From assembly GCA_040367435.1 (NCBI GenBank), contig BAABWY010000004.1, positions 124,001 to 188,000 of the forward strand: 64,000 nucleotides of DNA, written 5' to 3'. This document shows positions 46,004-54,537 of this stretch, piece by piece (position 1 is the first letter of the stretch; each line of letters opens with the position of its first letter). The stretch is from Hyphomicrobiales bacterium 4NK60-0047b (GTDB taxonomy: Bacteria > Pseudomonadota > Alphaproteobacteria > Rhizobiales > HXMU1428-3). The position numbers were made by a program, and so were the translations under genes. The notes under the pieces are model-generated. The model saw only the letters and a list, made by a program, of their open reading frames with translations, ran no database searches and was not told the origin of the DNA.

Positions 46004-46399
46004 ATGCCACTTTATGAGCATGTTCTCCTTGGTCGTCAGGAGCTTTCAACAGCGCAAGTTGATACGTTGATTGAAGAATTGAAGACGATCCTTGAAAAAG
46101 GTAATGGTAAAATCCTCAAGAATGAATATTGGGGCATTAAACCTATTTCTTACAAAATTAAGAAAAACCGTAAAGCACACTACACATTGCTTAACATTGA
46201 TGCTGAACCAGCTGCTATTGCAGAAATGGAGCGTCAAATGAGCATTTCGACTGATGTGCTACGTTTTATGACTATTCGTGTTGATGAACATGATGAAAAT
46301 CCATCTCCAATGATGCGTAAAAATGATCGTGATGATCGCCGTCCTCGTGGACGTGGTGATGATCGCGGTGATCGTGGTGATTTCAGAGGAAGGTCATAA
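46004..46399 (+). CDS. rpsF: 30S ribosomal protein bS6
   Basis: About 131 residues from the ATG at 46004 ([14 protein letters not shown]), the standard bS6 start; the frame upstream to 45959 is not supported. [31 protein letters not shown] is the conserved C-terminal half of the fold. A 35-residue Arg/Asp/Gly-rich tail (repeats of DRGD and RGRGD) follows. It is operonic with rpsR, three bases apart. Confidence 0.96.
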   Translation: MPLYEHVLLGRQELSTAQVDTLIEELKTILEKGNGKILKNEYWGIKPISYKIKKNRKAHYTLLNIDAEPAAIAEMERQMSISTDVLRFMTIRVDEHDENPSPMMRKNDRDDRRPRGRGDDRGDRGDFRGRS

Positions 46400-46402
46400 A
46401 AG

Positions 46403-46651
46403 ATGCAAAATATAGCTCAATTACCAGTGCGCCGTCCTTTTCATCGTCGCCGAAAAACTTGTCCATTTTCAGGAGAGAGTGCTCCGAAAATTGATTATAA
46501 AGATGTGAAATTACTTCAACGCTTTATTTCAGAGCGCGGCAAGATTGTTCCATCTCGGATTACAGCTGTATCTGCTAAGAAACAACGCGAGCTTGCAAAA
46601 GCTATCAAGCGTGCACGTTTTCTTGGTTTGATTCCTTATGTAATCAGCTAA
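46403..46651 (+). CDS. rpsR: 30S ribosomal protein bS18
   Basis: 82 residues. [11 protein letters not shown] at the N-terminus, [51 protein letters not shown] is the bS18 signature. Binds with bS6 in the platform of the 30S subunit. Confidence 0.97.
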   Translation: MQNIAQLPVRRPFHRRRKTCPFSGESAPKIDYKDVKLLQRFISERGKIVPSRITAVSAKKQRELAKAIKRARFLGLIPYVIS

Positions 46652-46688
46652 ATGCAATTAGCTAATCAGCTTGATTAGATAGATTATT

Positions 46689-46719
46689 GACTGACCCAAT
46701 TTTATAAGTTGGGTCAGTC
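46689..46719 (+). terminator. Strong stem after rpsR
   Basis: GACTGACCCAA pairs exactly with TTGGGTCAGTC. It is followed by TAAAAACTTTT rather than an immediate T-tract, so termination may be partial; it may instead define the 3' end of rpsF-rpsR mRNA. Confidence 0.65.
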
Positions 46720-46917
46720 TAAAAACTTTTCTTTTGAAGAGTTTAGTTGAGCCGCACTTTTGGATTTATCATCCCGATTTATTGGCTCTAACCGCGAAAG
46801 CGGGACAGCGAATGTAAGAGTAATGGTTTTAACTTGCTCTTTTTTCTCATTCACTACTCCCCCTTTCATAATTCAAAAATTTAGAAAGCTCACTCGTGAG
46901 TGAATTGAGAGACTGTT

Positions 46918-47553
46918 ATGAAAGTTATTCTACTTGAACGTATTCGTAAATTAGGCCAAATGGGTGAAACTGTTACTGTTAAAGACGGTTTTGCACGTAA
47001 CTTCCTTCTTCCGCAAGGCAAGGCTCTTCGGGCGAATGAAAAAAACCAAGCTCATTTTGATACCCAACGTGCTGAACTTGAAGCTCGTAACCTTGAGCTA
47101 AAAGGTGAAGCTAGCAAGGTTGGTGAAAAAATTGCTGGTGAAACATTTATTGCTATTCGTCAAGCTGGTGACACTGGTCAACTTTATGGCTCTGTTAGCT
47201 CTAGAGATATTGCTGATACGATTTGTGAAAATGGTATTCAGGTTGATCGTAACCAGATCTTATTGAACCGCCCTATTAAAGTTCTTGGTGTGCATGAAGT
47301 GCTTGTTAGCCTTCACCCGGAAGTTGAAGTTAATGTTAACATCAATGTTGCCCGCACAGAAGAAGAAGCTGAACGTCAGGCTCGCGGCGAAGATGTGACA
47401 CTAGAAGTTGAAGAAGAAGAAGAAACTCTCTCAGCTGAAGATGTGTTCGAAGAAGGCGCAGAGCCGACTGAAGATGATGACGCTTCTGAAGATGGTGAAA
47501 CTGAAGAGGCTTCAGCTGATGCTACTGATGAGAGCGAAGACAAAGATGCCTAG
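46918..47553 (+). CDS. rplI: 50S ribosomal protein bL9 with long acidic tail
   Basis: 211 residues; typical bL9 is about 150-190. [37 protein letters not shown] is the bL9 N-terminal signature, and the C-domain ([32 protein letters not shown]) is complete by about 150. The rest is a Glu/Asp-rich extension ([18 protein letters not shown] and onward). A near-perfect stem, CTCACT-CG-TGAGTGA, lies in the leader just upstream (about 46888-46904). Terminator at 47634-47665. Confidence 0.95.
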   Translation: MKVILLERIRKLGQMGETVTVKDGFARNFLLPQGKALRANEKNQAHFDTQRAELEARNLELKGEASKVGEKIAGETFIAIRQAGDTGQLYGSVSSRDIADTICENGIQVDRNQILLNRPIKVLGVHEVLVSLHPEVEVNVNINVARTEEEAERQARGEDVTLEVEEEEETLSAEDVFEEGAEPTEDDDASEDGETEEASADATDESEDKDA

Positions 47554-47633
47554 GGGCTAGCTCCTTATTTAAAGAACTTTTTTCTCTTTATTTAAAAAGG
47601 TGATTGTGGTTCTTTTCAATCTTTCGTTTATAA

Positions 47634-47665
47634 GGAGGTCATTCAATGAATGGCCTCTTTTTTTT
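47634..47665 (+). terminator. Terminator of rplI
   Basis: GGAGGTCATTC-AAT-GAATGGCCTC followed by eight T residues. Confidence 0.92.
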
Positions 47666-47694
47666 ACGTTTAAATCAGGAATGAGTTAGCTGCT

Positions 47695-48564
47695 ATGAAC
47701 AATACTGATACAAAACACTCTTTCATCAAAGAGACTTATGAGCTTGAAGATCTTCTTGCCATTATGACTCAGTTGCGGAACCCGGATGGTGGGTGTCCTT
47801 GGGATTTGAAACAGGACTTTAAATCTATCTCTTCCTATACAATTGAAGAGGCTTATGAAGTTGTTGATGCAATTGATCGTGGTGATAAGGATGACCTTTG
47901 CGATGAGCTCGGAGACCTTCTTTTTCAAGTAGTTTATTATGCTCAGATGGCATCTGAAGAAGAGAGTTTTGAATTTCAGCATGTGATCCAGGCTATTTGT
48001 GAAAAGTTAGTTCGCCGGCACCCACATGTTTTTGGTGATGATGACCTTAAGAGTGATTTGGAAATAAAGGGTATGTGGGAGCGGATTAAGCTCCAAGAAA
48101 AGTCTTTGAAGGGGGATAAGATTAGTGGTGTCCCCTCCTCTATTCTAGATGACGTGCCTGTTGGATTACCAGCACTTAGCCGTGCTGTGAAGTTGCAAAA
48201 TAAAGCTGCAAAAGTTGGGTTTGACTGGCCGGATGCCTCGTTTGTTTTTGACAAAATTGAAGAAGAATTTAATGAAGTCAAAGAGGCTTTTGATGATGCG
48301 CAGAAGGACAAGACAGATGCAGGGCTGTCTACGAAATCTCAAGAAAAATTAACTGAAGAAATTGGTGATTTATTATTTGTCATCACAAATTTAGCTCGGC
48401 ATTTAAAGATCGAGCCAGAGCATGCGGCACGTAGTGCGAATAATAAGTTTTGTTCTCGGTTTTTCTATATTGAAAAAGAACTTCAAGCGCGCGGTGTTTC
48501 ATTTGATGATGCGAGCCTTGAGGAGATGGACGCACTTTGGGATGAAGCCAAGCTACATGAATGA
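47695..48564 (+). CDS. mazG: Nucleoside triphosphate pyrophosphohydrolase MazG
   Basis: 289 residues. Hydrolyses NTPs/dNTPs to NMP and PPi, and can lower (p)ppGpp. Two tandem all-alpha MazG domains: CPWDLKQDFKSISSYTIEEAYEVVDAID ... DELGDLLFQVVYYAQ (metal-binding EExxE and DELGD), then a second IEEEFNEVKEAFDD ... EEIGDLLFVITNLARHL. Full length. Often near hflX/hfq in relatives; here about 4 kb from hflX. Confidence 0.95.
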   Translation: MNNTDTKHSFIKETYELEDLLAIMTQLRNPDGGCPWDLKQDFKSISSYTIEEAYEVVDAIDRGDKDDLCDELGDLLFQVVYYAQMASEEESFEFQHVIQAICEKLVRRHPHVFGDDDLKSDLEIKGMWERIKLQEKSLKGDKISGVPSSILDDVPVGLPALSRAVKLQNKAAKVGFDWPDASFVFDKIEEEFNEVKEAFDDAQKDKTDAGLSTKSQEKLTEEIGDLLFVITNLARHLKIEPEHAARSANNKFCSRFFYIEKELQARGVSFDDASLEEMDALWDEAKLHE

Positions 48565-48602
48565 TTTTTGTGTTCAGAGGTGCCTGTTCTTTTTTGTGAT
48601 AT

Positions 48603-49550
48603 TTAAAGCTGAGTGATTGGTTTGTGTTCGCTTGGTTTTAAATTAATGATCTCGCCGATATTTTTTGGATCTAGCAAAAATGAAAGCATCATTTCCCGCT
48701 CTTTGGCACGAGCTAATTTTACTTTTTTCAGAAGCAGTGCTAGTGCGCACTTTGCATAGGCTTCTAGTCCTTCAGTTGAAGTTGAACTCGGTTTTAAGCC
48801 TAGGTATCGTCTCATAAAACCATTGGCATAATACACGCCGTATTTTCTCTTGGCTTGAGGAGTGAAATATTCGGCGACAACGGATACATTTAGACCATCT
48901 AAATTGTCGACTTTATGCGGCCCGTTTTGAGGCCATGTGCAAGATATACCTGGTTCTAGATCAATTACGGATGCAAATTTATCCCAATCTTTTTCATAGT
49001 GAATTTCTTCTTCTGTTTCTCTTAAAATGACGGCCTCTAATGTTTCATCTGGGAGCACTGTTTTGTCTTTTTCATCCCAAAGGAAAAAACGCTTTTTTCC
49101 ACGGACATGCCAATGATGAATGATTGGAATGTCAGTGTGATAGAGAACACTGGCATTAGGCGAAGAAATTAATATATGAGTTTGTGAGCGGTCGGATTTG
49201 ACATGGGGAGTAACGTCTGCGACTTCTCCAAAGGCTTGTTCCATCACTTCGTGATGCTCTGGTGAAAAGGTTTCGATGCCACGCAAACATAGCCACAATT
49301 GTCCGTGTTTGATGGCTTCTATAACCTCTTTACCAGAAAGACCATTAAAATCACCATTTCGCCAGATCATTTTTTTTCCTTCCACATTCATGTGGGTGAT
49401 CATGTAAAATTCTCTGGGTGTCTTATCTATTAGCTCGGCTAATTTATCATCGTCAAAAAGCCCCGTTTCTTTAAGGTGGTGATTGAATTTAACAAGTCCG
49501 GTACCGTATTCCTGGCCTTGTTCATGGGTTAAATCAATCAACTTATTCAT
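48603..49550 (-). CDS. JmjC/cupin-like 2-oxoglutarate oxygenase-fold protein
   Basis: About 315 residues. VLYHTDIPIIHHWHVRGKKRFFLWD contains the HxD pair of Fe(II)/2OG oxygenases, and the segment GPHKVDNLDGLNVSVVAEYFTP carries a candidate distal His. The overall pattern (HTD ... GKKRFFLW) resembles cupin_8/JmjC-type 'transcription factor jumonji' proteins of alphaproteobacteria, probably peptide or small-molecule hydroxylases; no substrate is known. The C-terminal third is helical and basic. ATG at 49550 is preferred over TTG at 49559. Convergent with mazG. Confidence 0.65.
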   Translation of the reverse strand: MNKLIDLTHEQGQEYGTGLVKFNHHLKETGLFDDDKLAELIDKTPREFYMITHMNVEGKKMIWRNGDFNGLSGKEVIEAIKHGQLWLCLRGIETFSPEHHEVMEQAFGEVADVTPHVKSDRSQTHILISSPNASVLYHTDIPIIHHWHVRGKKRFFLWDEKDKTVLPDETLEAVILRETEEEIHYEKDWDKFASVIDLEPGISCTWPQNGPHKVDNLDGLNVSVVAEYFTPQAKRKYGVYYANGFMRRYLGLKPSSTSTEGLEAYAKCALALLLKKVKLARAKEREMMLSFLLDPKNIGEIINLKPSEHKPITQL

Positions 49551-49691
49551 CAGAAACAATCCTTTTGGTAAAGAAACTCATGTTTACATTTTTTCGAGAA
49601 AGGTCAGTCAGGGGGGCTGACTTTTCTCGAACAATCGCTAGAACAGTGGAATGTATTTATCTGATTTTTGGAATTTTGGCTTTGATTTAAG

Positions 49692-50234
49692 TCATGCTTG
49701 TTTGGTTAACGAATTGTAATTGTTGATTAATTCATTTAGTTCTGATTTTAATTCCTGATTGCTTAACTCGTTCTTTTCTAGATCAAAATTATCATAAAAA
49801 CTTGGGATAGAGAGGCTTGCTTGAAGATTTGCTCCAAAGAATGGAGCTGATGTTACAGCTGTGTTTAGCACGCTCTTGGCACCGCCTGGCCCTGGTGAGG
49901 TTGATAGAAAAATCATAGGTTTGTTGTGAAAGAATTTTTGTTCAATTCGTGAAGCCCAATCAAATAAGTTCTTATAGGCGGCCGTATAGGTGCCGTTATG
50001 CTCCGCAAATGAAATGATGACCAGATCACTCGACGAGATTTCATTTATGAAGTTTTGAGCGGTTTCAGATTTTCCTATTTCTTTTTCTGTATCTTCATTG
50101 AAAATGGGATTGTCATAATCATTTAAATCTAGAATGTTGATTTCTGCTGCTTCGGTTAGGTTAGCTGCGTAAGTTGCTAAGGCTTTATTGATTGAGTTTT
50201 TGCTTGTGCTTGCGCCAAATGCTGTGACTTTCAT
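49692..50234 (-). CDS. NAD(P)H-dependent FMN reductase (flavodoxin-like)
   Basis: 180 residues. MKVTAFGASTSKNSINKALA binds FMN phosphate; IISFAEHNGTYTAAYKNLFDW and FLSTSPGPGGAKSVL complete the NADPH_FMN-reductase (ChrR/YieF-like) pattern. It follows the pirin gene by 15 bases and has GGAG before the ATG, so the two are co-transcribed. A role in quinone or flavin reduction under oxidative stress is inferred. Confidence 0.88.
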   Translation of the reverse strand: MKVTAFGASTSKNSINKALATYAANLTEAAEINILDLNDYDNPIFNEDTEKEIGKSETAQNFINEISSSDLVIISFAEHNGTYTAAYKNLFDWASRIEQKFFHNKPMIFLSTSPGPGGAKSVLNTAVTSAPFFGANLQASLSIPSFYDNFDLEKNELSNQELKSELNELINNYNSLTKQA

Positions 50235-50249
50235 CGCTATATCTCCTAC

Positions 50250-50936
50250 TTAGTTGTTTGACTGTATGATGATGAGGTTGGTTTTTTCTATTGCAGTTAG
50301 CTCTAGCTGTTCTCCTTCGATCAGATCATCTGTTTTTACAGAGAGACCATTTGCTTGTGCTTTGCCGTTTGTAATGAGGGCAATGAATTTACCATTGAGA
50401 GAAATACTTTCACCATCACTCAATCCACCTACTTTACAAGTCATATTACTATCAAAGCGTTCGGGATCATTACCACCTAAGACAGTGATTAAGTTATTTT
50501 CATCGAGTTTAAATTCTTGATAGGCAGGTGTTAGGTCTTTGGTTGGTGGGCGAAACCAAATTTGGATGATTTCTGCTTTGTTGTCGTCTAAATTGAACTC
50601 TGAGTGTTCAATGCCTGAGCCGGCTCTTTGAACTTGGACACCTGGCCCTTCAATGACTGTTCCATCACCTAATGATCCTTTGTGACCAATCCTGCCGTTT
50701 AGGACGACACTGACAATGTCGACATTGTTATGAGGATGCATTGGTGCTCCGTCATTTGGCTTGAAATGACCATTTGCGAGATAAAGAAAGTCTTCAAAGC
50801 CATGAGAAATGTCTTTGCGGGTTGTTGCGTCTTGCCACATATCAGGGTTCATAACCATTCTTGTTTCTATTATCCCGGCAAAGCCACCTTCTGGAAGATC
50901 TGATTTTGCTATGATGTTTAATGGTTTCTGGCTCAT
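50250..50936 (-). CDS. Pirin family protein
   Basis: 228 residues, double cupin. The metal ligands are in GAPMHPHNNVDIVSVVLNGRIGH and QRAGSGIEHSEFN. Some bacterial pirins are quercetin dioxygenases or redox sensors; activity here is unknown. GAGGAA precedes the ATG. It is first in an operon with the FMN reductase and is divergent from a LysR regulator. Confidence 0.9.
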   Translation of the reverse strand: MSQKPLNIIAKSDLPEGGFAGIIETRMVMNPDMWQDATTRKDISHGFEDFLYLANGHFKPNDGAPMHPHNNVDIVSVVLNGRIGHKGSLGDGTVIEGPGVQVQRAGSGIEHSEFNLDDNKAEIIQIWFRPPTKDLTPAYQEFKLDENNLITVLGGNDPERFDSNMTCKVGGLSDGESISLNGKFIALITNGKAQANGLSVKTDDLIEGEQLELTAIEKTNLIIIQSNN

Positions 50937-50994
50937 GATGTGTTCCTCTTTGATTGTTTTCTGGTATTTTCAAAAGATATAACTCATGCTACTT

Positions 50995-51033
50995 TGGAAT
51001 ATAAGGTATCTATTATGAATAGAATGTATTCCA
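50995..51033. promoter_or_regulatory. Nested palindrome in the pirin-lysR divergent promoter
   Basis: The outer arms TGGAATA (50995-51001) and TATTCCA (51027-51033) enclose the inner exact pair CTATT-ATG-AATAG (51010-51022). The 39-base symmetric site in the 112-base gap between divergent genes fits the extended operator of a LysR tetramer. Confidence 0.7.
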
Positions 51034-51048
51034 AATAGGAATGATGTT

Positions 51049-51942
51049 TTGGATAAATTACAATCAATGAAGGCTTATGTACGTGTTGTTGAGACAGGGA
51101 GTTTCTCTTCAACAGCTGCTGAGTTTAACACGACACAAGCCACGATAAGTAAACGAGTTTCTGCTCTTGAAGGGGCTTTAGGAGCCCAGTTACTTATTAG
51201 GGGAAGCCGTGAGCATAAATTGACTGAAGCTGGCCGGAGTTATTATGAGCGTGCTAGCTTTATTTTAAATGAACTTGATGAAGCGGAAAGTGAAGCTGTG
51301 GGCGGTGTTAAATCTCCCAAGGGTTTTTTGAGAGTTTCTGCTCCCTTAATGATGGGAAGTTTGTTTTTATCTCCCCTTGTTCCGAGGTTTTTGGATTTAT
51401 ACCCGGATATTTCTCTTGAGCTATTACTGAGCGAGAGAAAGGTTGATTTGGTTGCGGACGGTGTTGATGTTGCTATTCGAATTGGTCAACTGAGTGATAG
51501 CTCTATGATTGCCAGGTTATTGGGGCAAGATGAGCTTATAATTGTGGCGTCTCCTCAGTATTTATCTAAGCATTCAGAGCCGAACGAATTGAAAGATTTA
51601 GAGGGGCATAATTGTATGATTTATAGTCTCTCACCGGATCTGAATAGATGGTCTTTTTCAGAGCCAGTGCCTGGTGTTTCTCAACAAGTACAGGGGAATT
51701 TTCAATGTGATAATGCAACTGGATTATTAGACATGCTCTTAGCTGATGCTGGTATTGCTTTGATGCCTCGTTGGTTTGTGATGCCCTATATAGAAACGGG
51801 AGAACTTGTGCATCTTCTACCCGCTTATAAGAAGAAAATGCCTATTCATGCGGTTTATGTTCAGAACCGTTTTGTCTCAACGAAACTGAAATGTTTTCTT
51901 GATTTTTTAACCGGGGCAATGAAAAAGGAAGCGCATTTGTAA
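51049..51942 (+). CDS. LysR-family transcriptional regulator
   Basis: 297 residues. Start TTG at 51049 gives MDKLQSMKAYVRVVETGSFSSTAAEFNTTQATISKRVSALEGALGAQLLIRGSREHKLTEAG, a complete LysR winged helix. The effector domain (about 90-295) belongs to the CrgA/AaeR-like group. Likely controls the divergent pirin-reductase operon through the palindrome at 50995-51033. Confidence 0.92.
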   Translation: MDKLQSMKAYVRVVETGSFSSTAAEFNTTQATISKRVSALEGALGAQLLIRGSREHKLTEAGRSYYERASFILNELDEAESEAVGGVKSPKGFLRVSAPLMMGSLFLSPLVPRFLDLYPDISLELLLSERKVDLVADGVDVAIRIGQLSDSSMIARLLGQDELIIVASPQYLSKHSEPNELKDLEGHNCMIYSLSPDLNRWSFSEPVPGVSQQVQGNFQCDNATGLLDMLLADAGIALMPRWFVMPYIETGELVHLLPAYKKKMPIHAVYVQNRFVSTKLKCFLDFLTGAMKKEAHL

Positions 51943-52040
51943 GGTTGTAAAATATGACTGTTATGAAAAACACAAGAGAGTTGGTTTCTTAGATAAGGAA
52001 TGGTATGAGGCAAGTGCAACGCAGAAGAGATATTATGCTT
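51943..52040. other. Short gap after lysR
   Basis: AT-rich with no recognisable terminator or gene; it runs into the convergent remnant at 52041-52335. Confidence 0.3.
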
Positions 52041-52335
52041 TTATTTTTTATAGATTATCCATTTACCATTTTGCCGAATGAGCGGCTTATTAAATAAAGG
52101 CCTTGGCGCAACTTGGTAATCTTTTTTTGCAAACTTAGCTGCTTCAGCTAAACCCTTTTTATCTTTAGACCCGGTTATAATGATTTGATCTCTTGCTGGA
52201 ATATAAACGACGAAATCTCCTTTTACGGGGAATTTTTTTTATTCCAGATGTCATCAAGAAAAAATAGAGATGCTTCAAATGTTCCGCCAGCTGTCACGGC
52301 GAAAAGCCCTTCTTTTCCTTGACGTTTCATTCCAT
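52041..52335 (-). pseudogene. Truncated, frameshifted gene remnant (DUF1444-like)
   Basis: The minus strand reads MKRQGKEGLFAVTAGGTFEA, SLFFLDDIWNKKNSP, then a stop. One frame over it continues as FPVKGDFVVYIPARDQIIIT, GSKDKKGLAEAAKFAKKDYQ and PLIRQNGKWIIYKK to the stop at 52041. The switch falls at a run of eight A residues (about 52231-52239 as T on the plus strand). The GD-V-PARD-ll-TGS pattern resembles the C-terminal half of DUF1444 proteins, from memory; the N-terminal part is missing. The hflX stop is just upstream at 52359. Either a decayed fragment or a homopolymer sequencing error plus truncation. Confidence 0.5.
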
Positions 52336-52358
52336 TAGAAACAATTCTATTTAAGTTT

Positions 52359-53696
52359 TTAGTTTGTACTTAGCATTTTTTCTAAGCGGCCTGCGAGGCG
52401 TTTGGGGAGTGTAACTGAATATTCAGTTTCTCCTGAATTATTAGTCTCGCCTTGTTTGACTTGTCCATTTTCGTAAAGCCAATTGACGATCATGCCCTCT
52501 GTTGCTTTTAACTTTAACTCTAAGCTGATCTCATGTTCTTCGAGTTGTTTGTCAAGCGCTTCCAGAAGTTGATCTAGCCCCTCTCCTGTTTTGGCTGAGA
52601 TGAGAAAGGGGGGTGTGTCATCACACTGTGTAACTGTTGATGATGGTGCTTCTTCTATGAAGTTCTCGTCTATGAAATTTTCGCCTGTCTCTATATCAGT
52701 CTCTTCATTCATTTGTGGAATTTGATCGATTTTATTCCACACTTCAAAAATGGGTGCGCTATCTTCTTCTTCTTTAATGCCCAATTCTTTTAAGATTTTA
52801 ATGACGTCTACCCGCTGTTGATCTCTGCTGGGGTTAGAGGCGTCTTGCACGTGAAGAATGATGTTGGCCTCAAGAACTTCTTCCAAGGTTGCTCTGAAGG
52901 CTGCAACGAGTTGCGTTGGCAGGTTTGAGACAAACCCCACTGTGTCGGACATAATGACTTTTGCGCCGGATGGTAGAAGGATCGAGCGCATAGTTGGATC
53001 TAGTGTGGCAAAGAGCTGATCTTTTGCCATAACATCCGCGCCGGTTAAGCGGTTAAAGAGTGTTGATTTGCCTGCGTTTGTATATCCAACAAGAGCGATG
53101 ATGGGATATGGGATTTGTTTTCGTTTTTTGCGGTGTAAATCTCTGGTTTTTTTGACCTTCTCCAGCTCTTTCGTAAGGCTCATTATTCTGGTTTGGAGTT
53201 GGCGTTTGTCAGCTTCTAACTGAGTTTCACCTGGGCCGCCCATGAAGCCTTGACCACCTCTTTGTCGCTCTAGGTGTGTCCAGGAGCGAACAAGGCGAGA
53301 TTTTTGGTAATTAAGGTGAGCTAGATCAACTTGTAAACGTCCTTCTCTTGTGGCGGCACGGCGGCCAAAGATTTCAAGAATGAGACCTGTACGATCGAGG
53401 ATTTTTACATCCCATTCTCTTTCCAAATTCCTTTGTTGTCCTGGGCTCAGGCTGTGATCAACGACTACGAGTTCTGAGTGATTGTCATGGATGATTTGTT
53501 TTAGTTCTTCGACCTTACCTTGGCCGAACAGAGTAGCTGAGCGGATGGTCTCCAACGGGACTGCAATTGATGCATTGACTTCAAGGTCAATGGCTTCTGC
53601 AAGACCCAGCGCTTCTTCCATCCGATCATCAATGGGTCTTGGATCAAGTTCTGCCGATTTTGATTTGGATTTTTTATTATCGTAAGGGGCGAGCAA
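52359..53696 (-). CDS. hflX: GTPase HflX
   Basis: About 445 residues from a TTG at 53696. N-terminal domain ALGLAEAIDLEVNASIAVPLETIRSATLFGQGKVEELKQII, the glycine-rich linker RGGQGFMGGPGETQLEADKR, then the G domain: G1 GYTNAGKSTLFNRLTG, G3 DTVGFVSNLPTQLVAAFRATLEE, and G4 WNKID. Ribosome-splitting GTPase. Oddity: upstream of the TTG the frame stays open for about 44 codons (Lys/Ser/Gln-rich) with no ATG, GTG or TTG, so the true start is uncertain and a frameshift near the A/T8 run at 53757-53765 is possible. A segment of about 50 acidic residues inserted after the NKID motif is also unusual. Confidence 0.9.
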   Translation of the reverse strand: MLAPYDNKKSKSKSAELDPRPIDDRMEEALGLAEAIDLEVNASIAVPLETIRSATLFGQGKVEELKQIIHDNHSELVVVDHSLSPGQQRNLEREWDVKILDRTGLILEIFGRRAATREGRLQVDLAHLNYQKSRLVRSWTHLERQRGGQGFMGGPGETQLEADKRQLQTRIMSLTKELEKVKKTRDLHRKKRKQIPYPIIALVGYTNAGKSTLFNRLTGADVMAKDQLFATLDPTMRSILLPSGAKVIMSDTVGFVSNLPTQLVAAFRATLEEVLEANIILHVQDASNPSRDQQRVDVIKILKELGIKEEEDSAPIFEVWNKIDQIPQMNEETDIETGENFIDENFIEEAPSSTVTQCDDTPPFLISAKTGEGLDQLLEALDKQLEEHEISLELKLKATEGMIVNWLYENGQVKQGETNNSGETEYSVTLPKRLAGRLEKMLSTN

Positions 53697-54058
53697 TGTT
53701 GTTTGTACAGCTGGTTCGTCTTCGATTTGAAATTGAACCGTTTGATTGTTTTGTCCCTTTTTTTTAGAACCTTGGTTTTTAGATTGGGGACTTTTGTTCT
53801 CTTTTGTGCTGGTTATTTTATTGCTCGCTTATAAGTGAGGATCTTACCTTTTGAGGTTTGATCATATAAAAGATTGGTTTGTATTTATGCAGATTAAATT
53901 TAAGCATATGATTGAGGATTGACCAAATAAAATCCACCGCCGCAAAACTTAAGTTTCTGTTCTTAAGTTAAGGGCTTTAGTAATGGCCATTTTGTATTGA
54001 CCTGTATATTTGTCTTTTGGCCTTTTAAATGGTGGCCTCTTTAAATGCGAAGAAACTG
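53697..54058. other. hfq-hflX intergenic region with open upstream frame
   Basis: About 360 bases. The half next to hflX continues the hflX frame without a start codon (see hflX). A short frame, MIKPQKVRSSLISEQ (ATG near 53870 on the minus strand), ends just where that open frame begins, one frame off, suggesting a possible single frameshift in the 5' part of hflX. No terminator is evident after hfq. Confidence 0.4.
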
Positions 54059-54316
54059 CTATTCGTTCGTTTCTTCAGCTGTTGGTTCGCCTTCAAACAT
54101 TTGAACAGGCTGACCTGGCATTATGGTTGAAATGGCGTGTTTATAGACCAGTTGAGAATGACCGTCTCTGCGTAAGAGTACACAAAAATTGTCAAACCAT
54201 GTGACCACACCTTGCAGTTTTATTCCATTCACTAAGAAAATAGTAAGTGGAGTTTTGCTTTTTCTCACATTGTTTAAGAATGCGTCCTGTAGATTTTGAT
54301 TTTTATCGTTAGCCAT
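54059..54316 (-). CDS. hfq: RNA-binding protein Hfq
   Basis: 85 residues. Sm1 [40 protein letters not shown] and Sm2 [13 protein letters not shown] are complete, including the proximal-face YKH. C-terminus short and acidic, typical for alphaproteobacteria. Neighbour of hflX as expected. Confidence 0.98.
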   Translation of the reverse strand: MANDKNQNLQDAFLNNVRKSKTPLTIFLVNGIKLQGVVTWFDNFCVLLRRDGHSQLVYKHAISTIMPGQPVQMFEGEPTAEETNE

Positions 54317-54537
54317 GTTTTTTTCCGTTATTTTGTTGTGGCAATTACTTTAGGAACACAGAATATTAATTTGATTTAAATTTCTTTGTCCATTTTTATT
54401 ATTCAAACTACTTTTGTTTAAACTCATTTCTTTATGTTTATTATTCAAAACTTATATTCAAATCATTAGCTTAGTATCTTTGATGTTTGCGATTTTAAAA
54501 GCCTTCACAGAGATTTTTTCTGTGAATTTAGCCTTGC

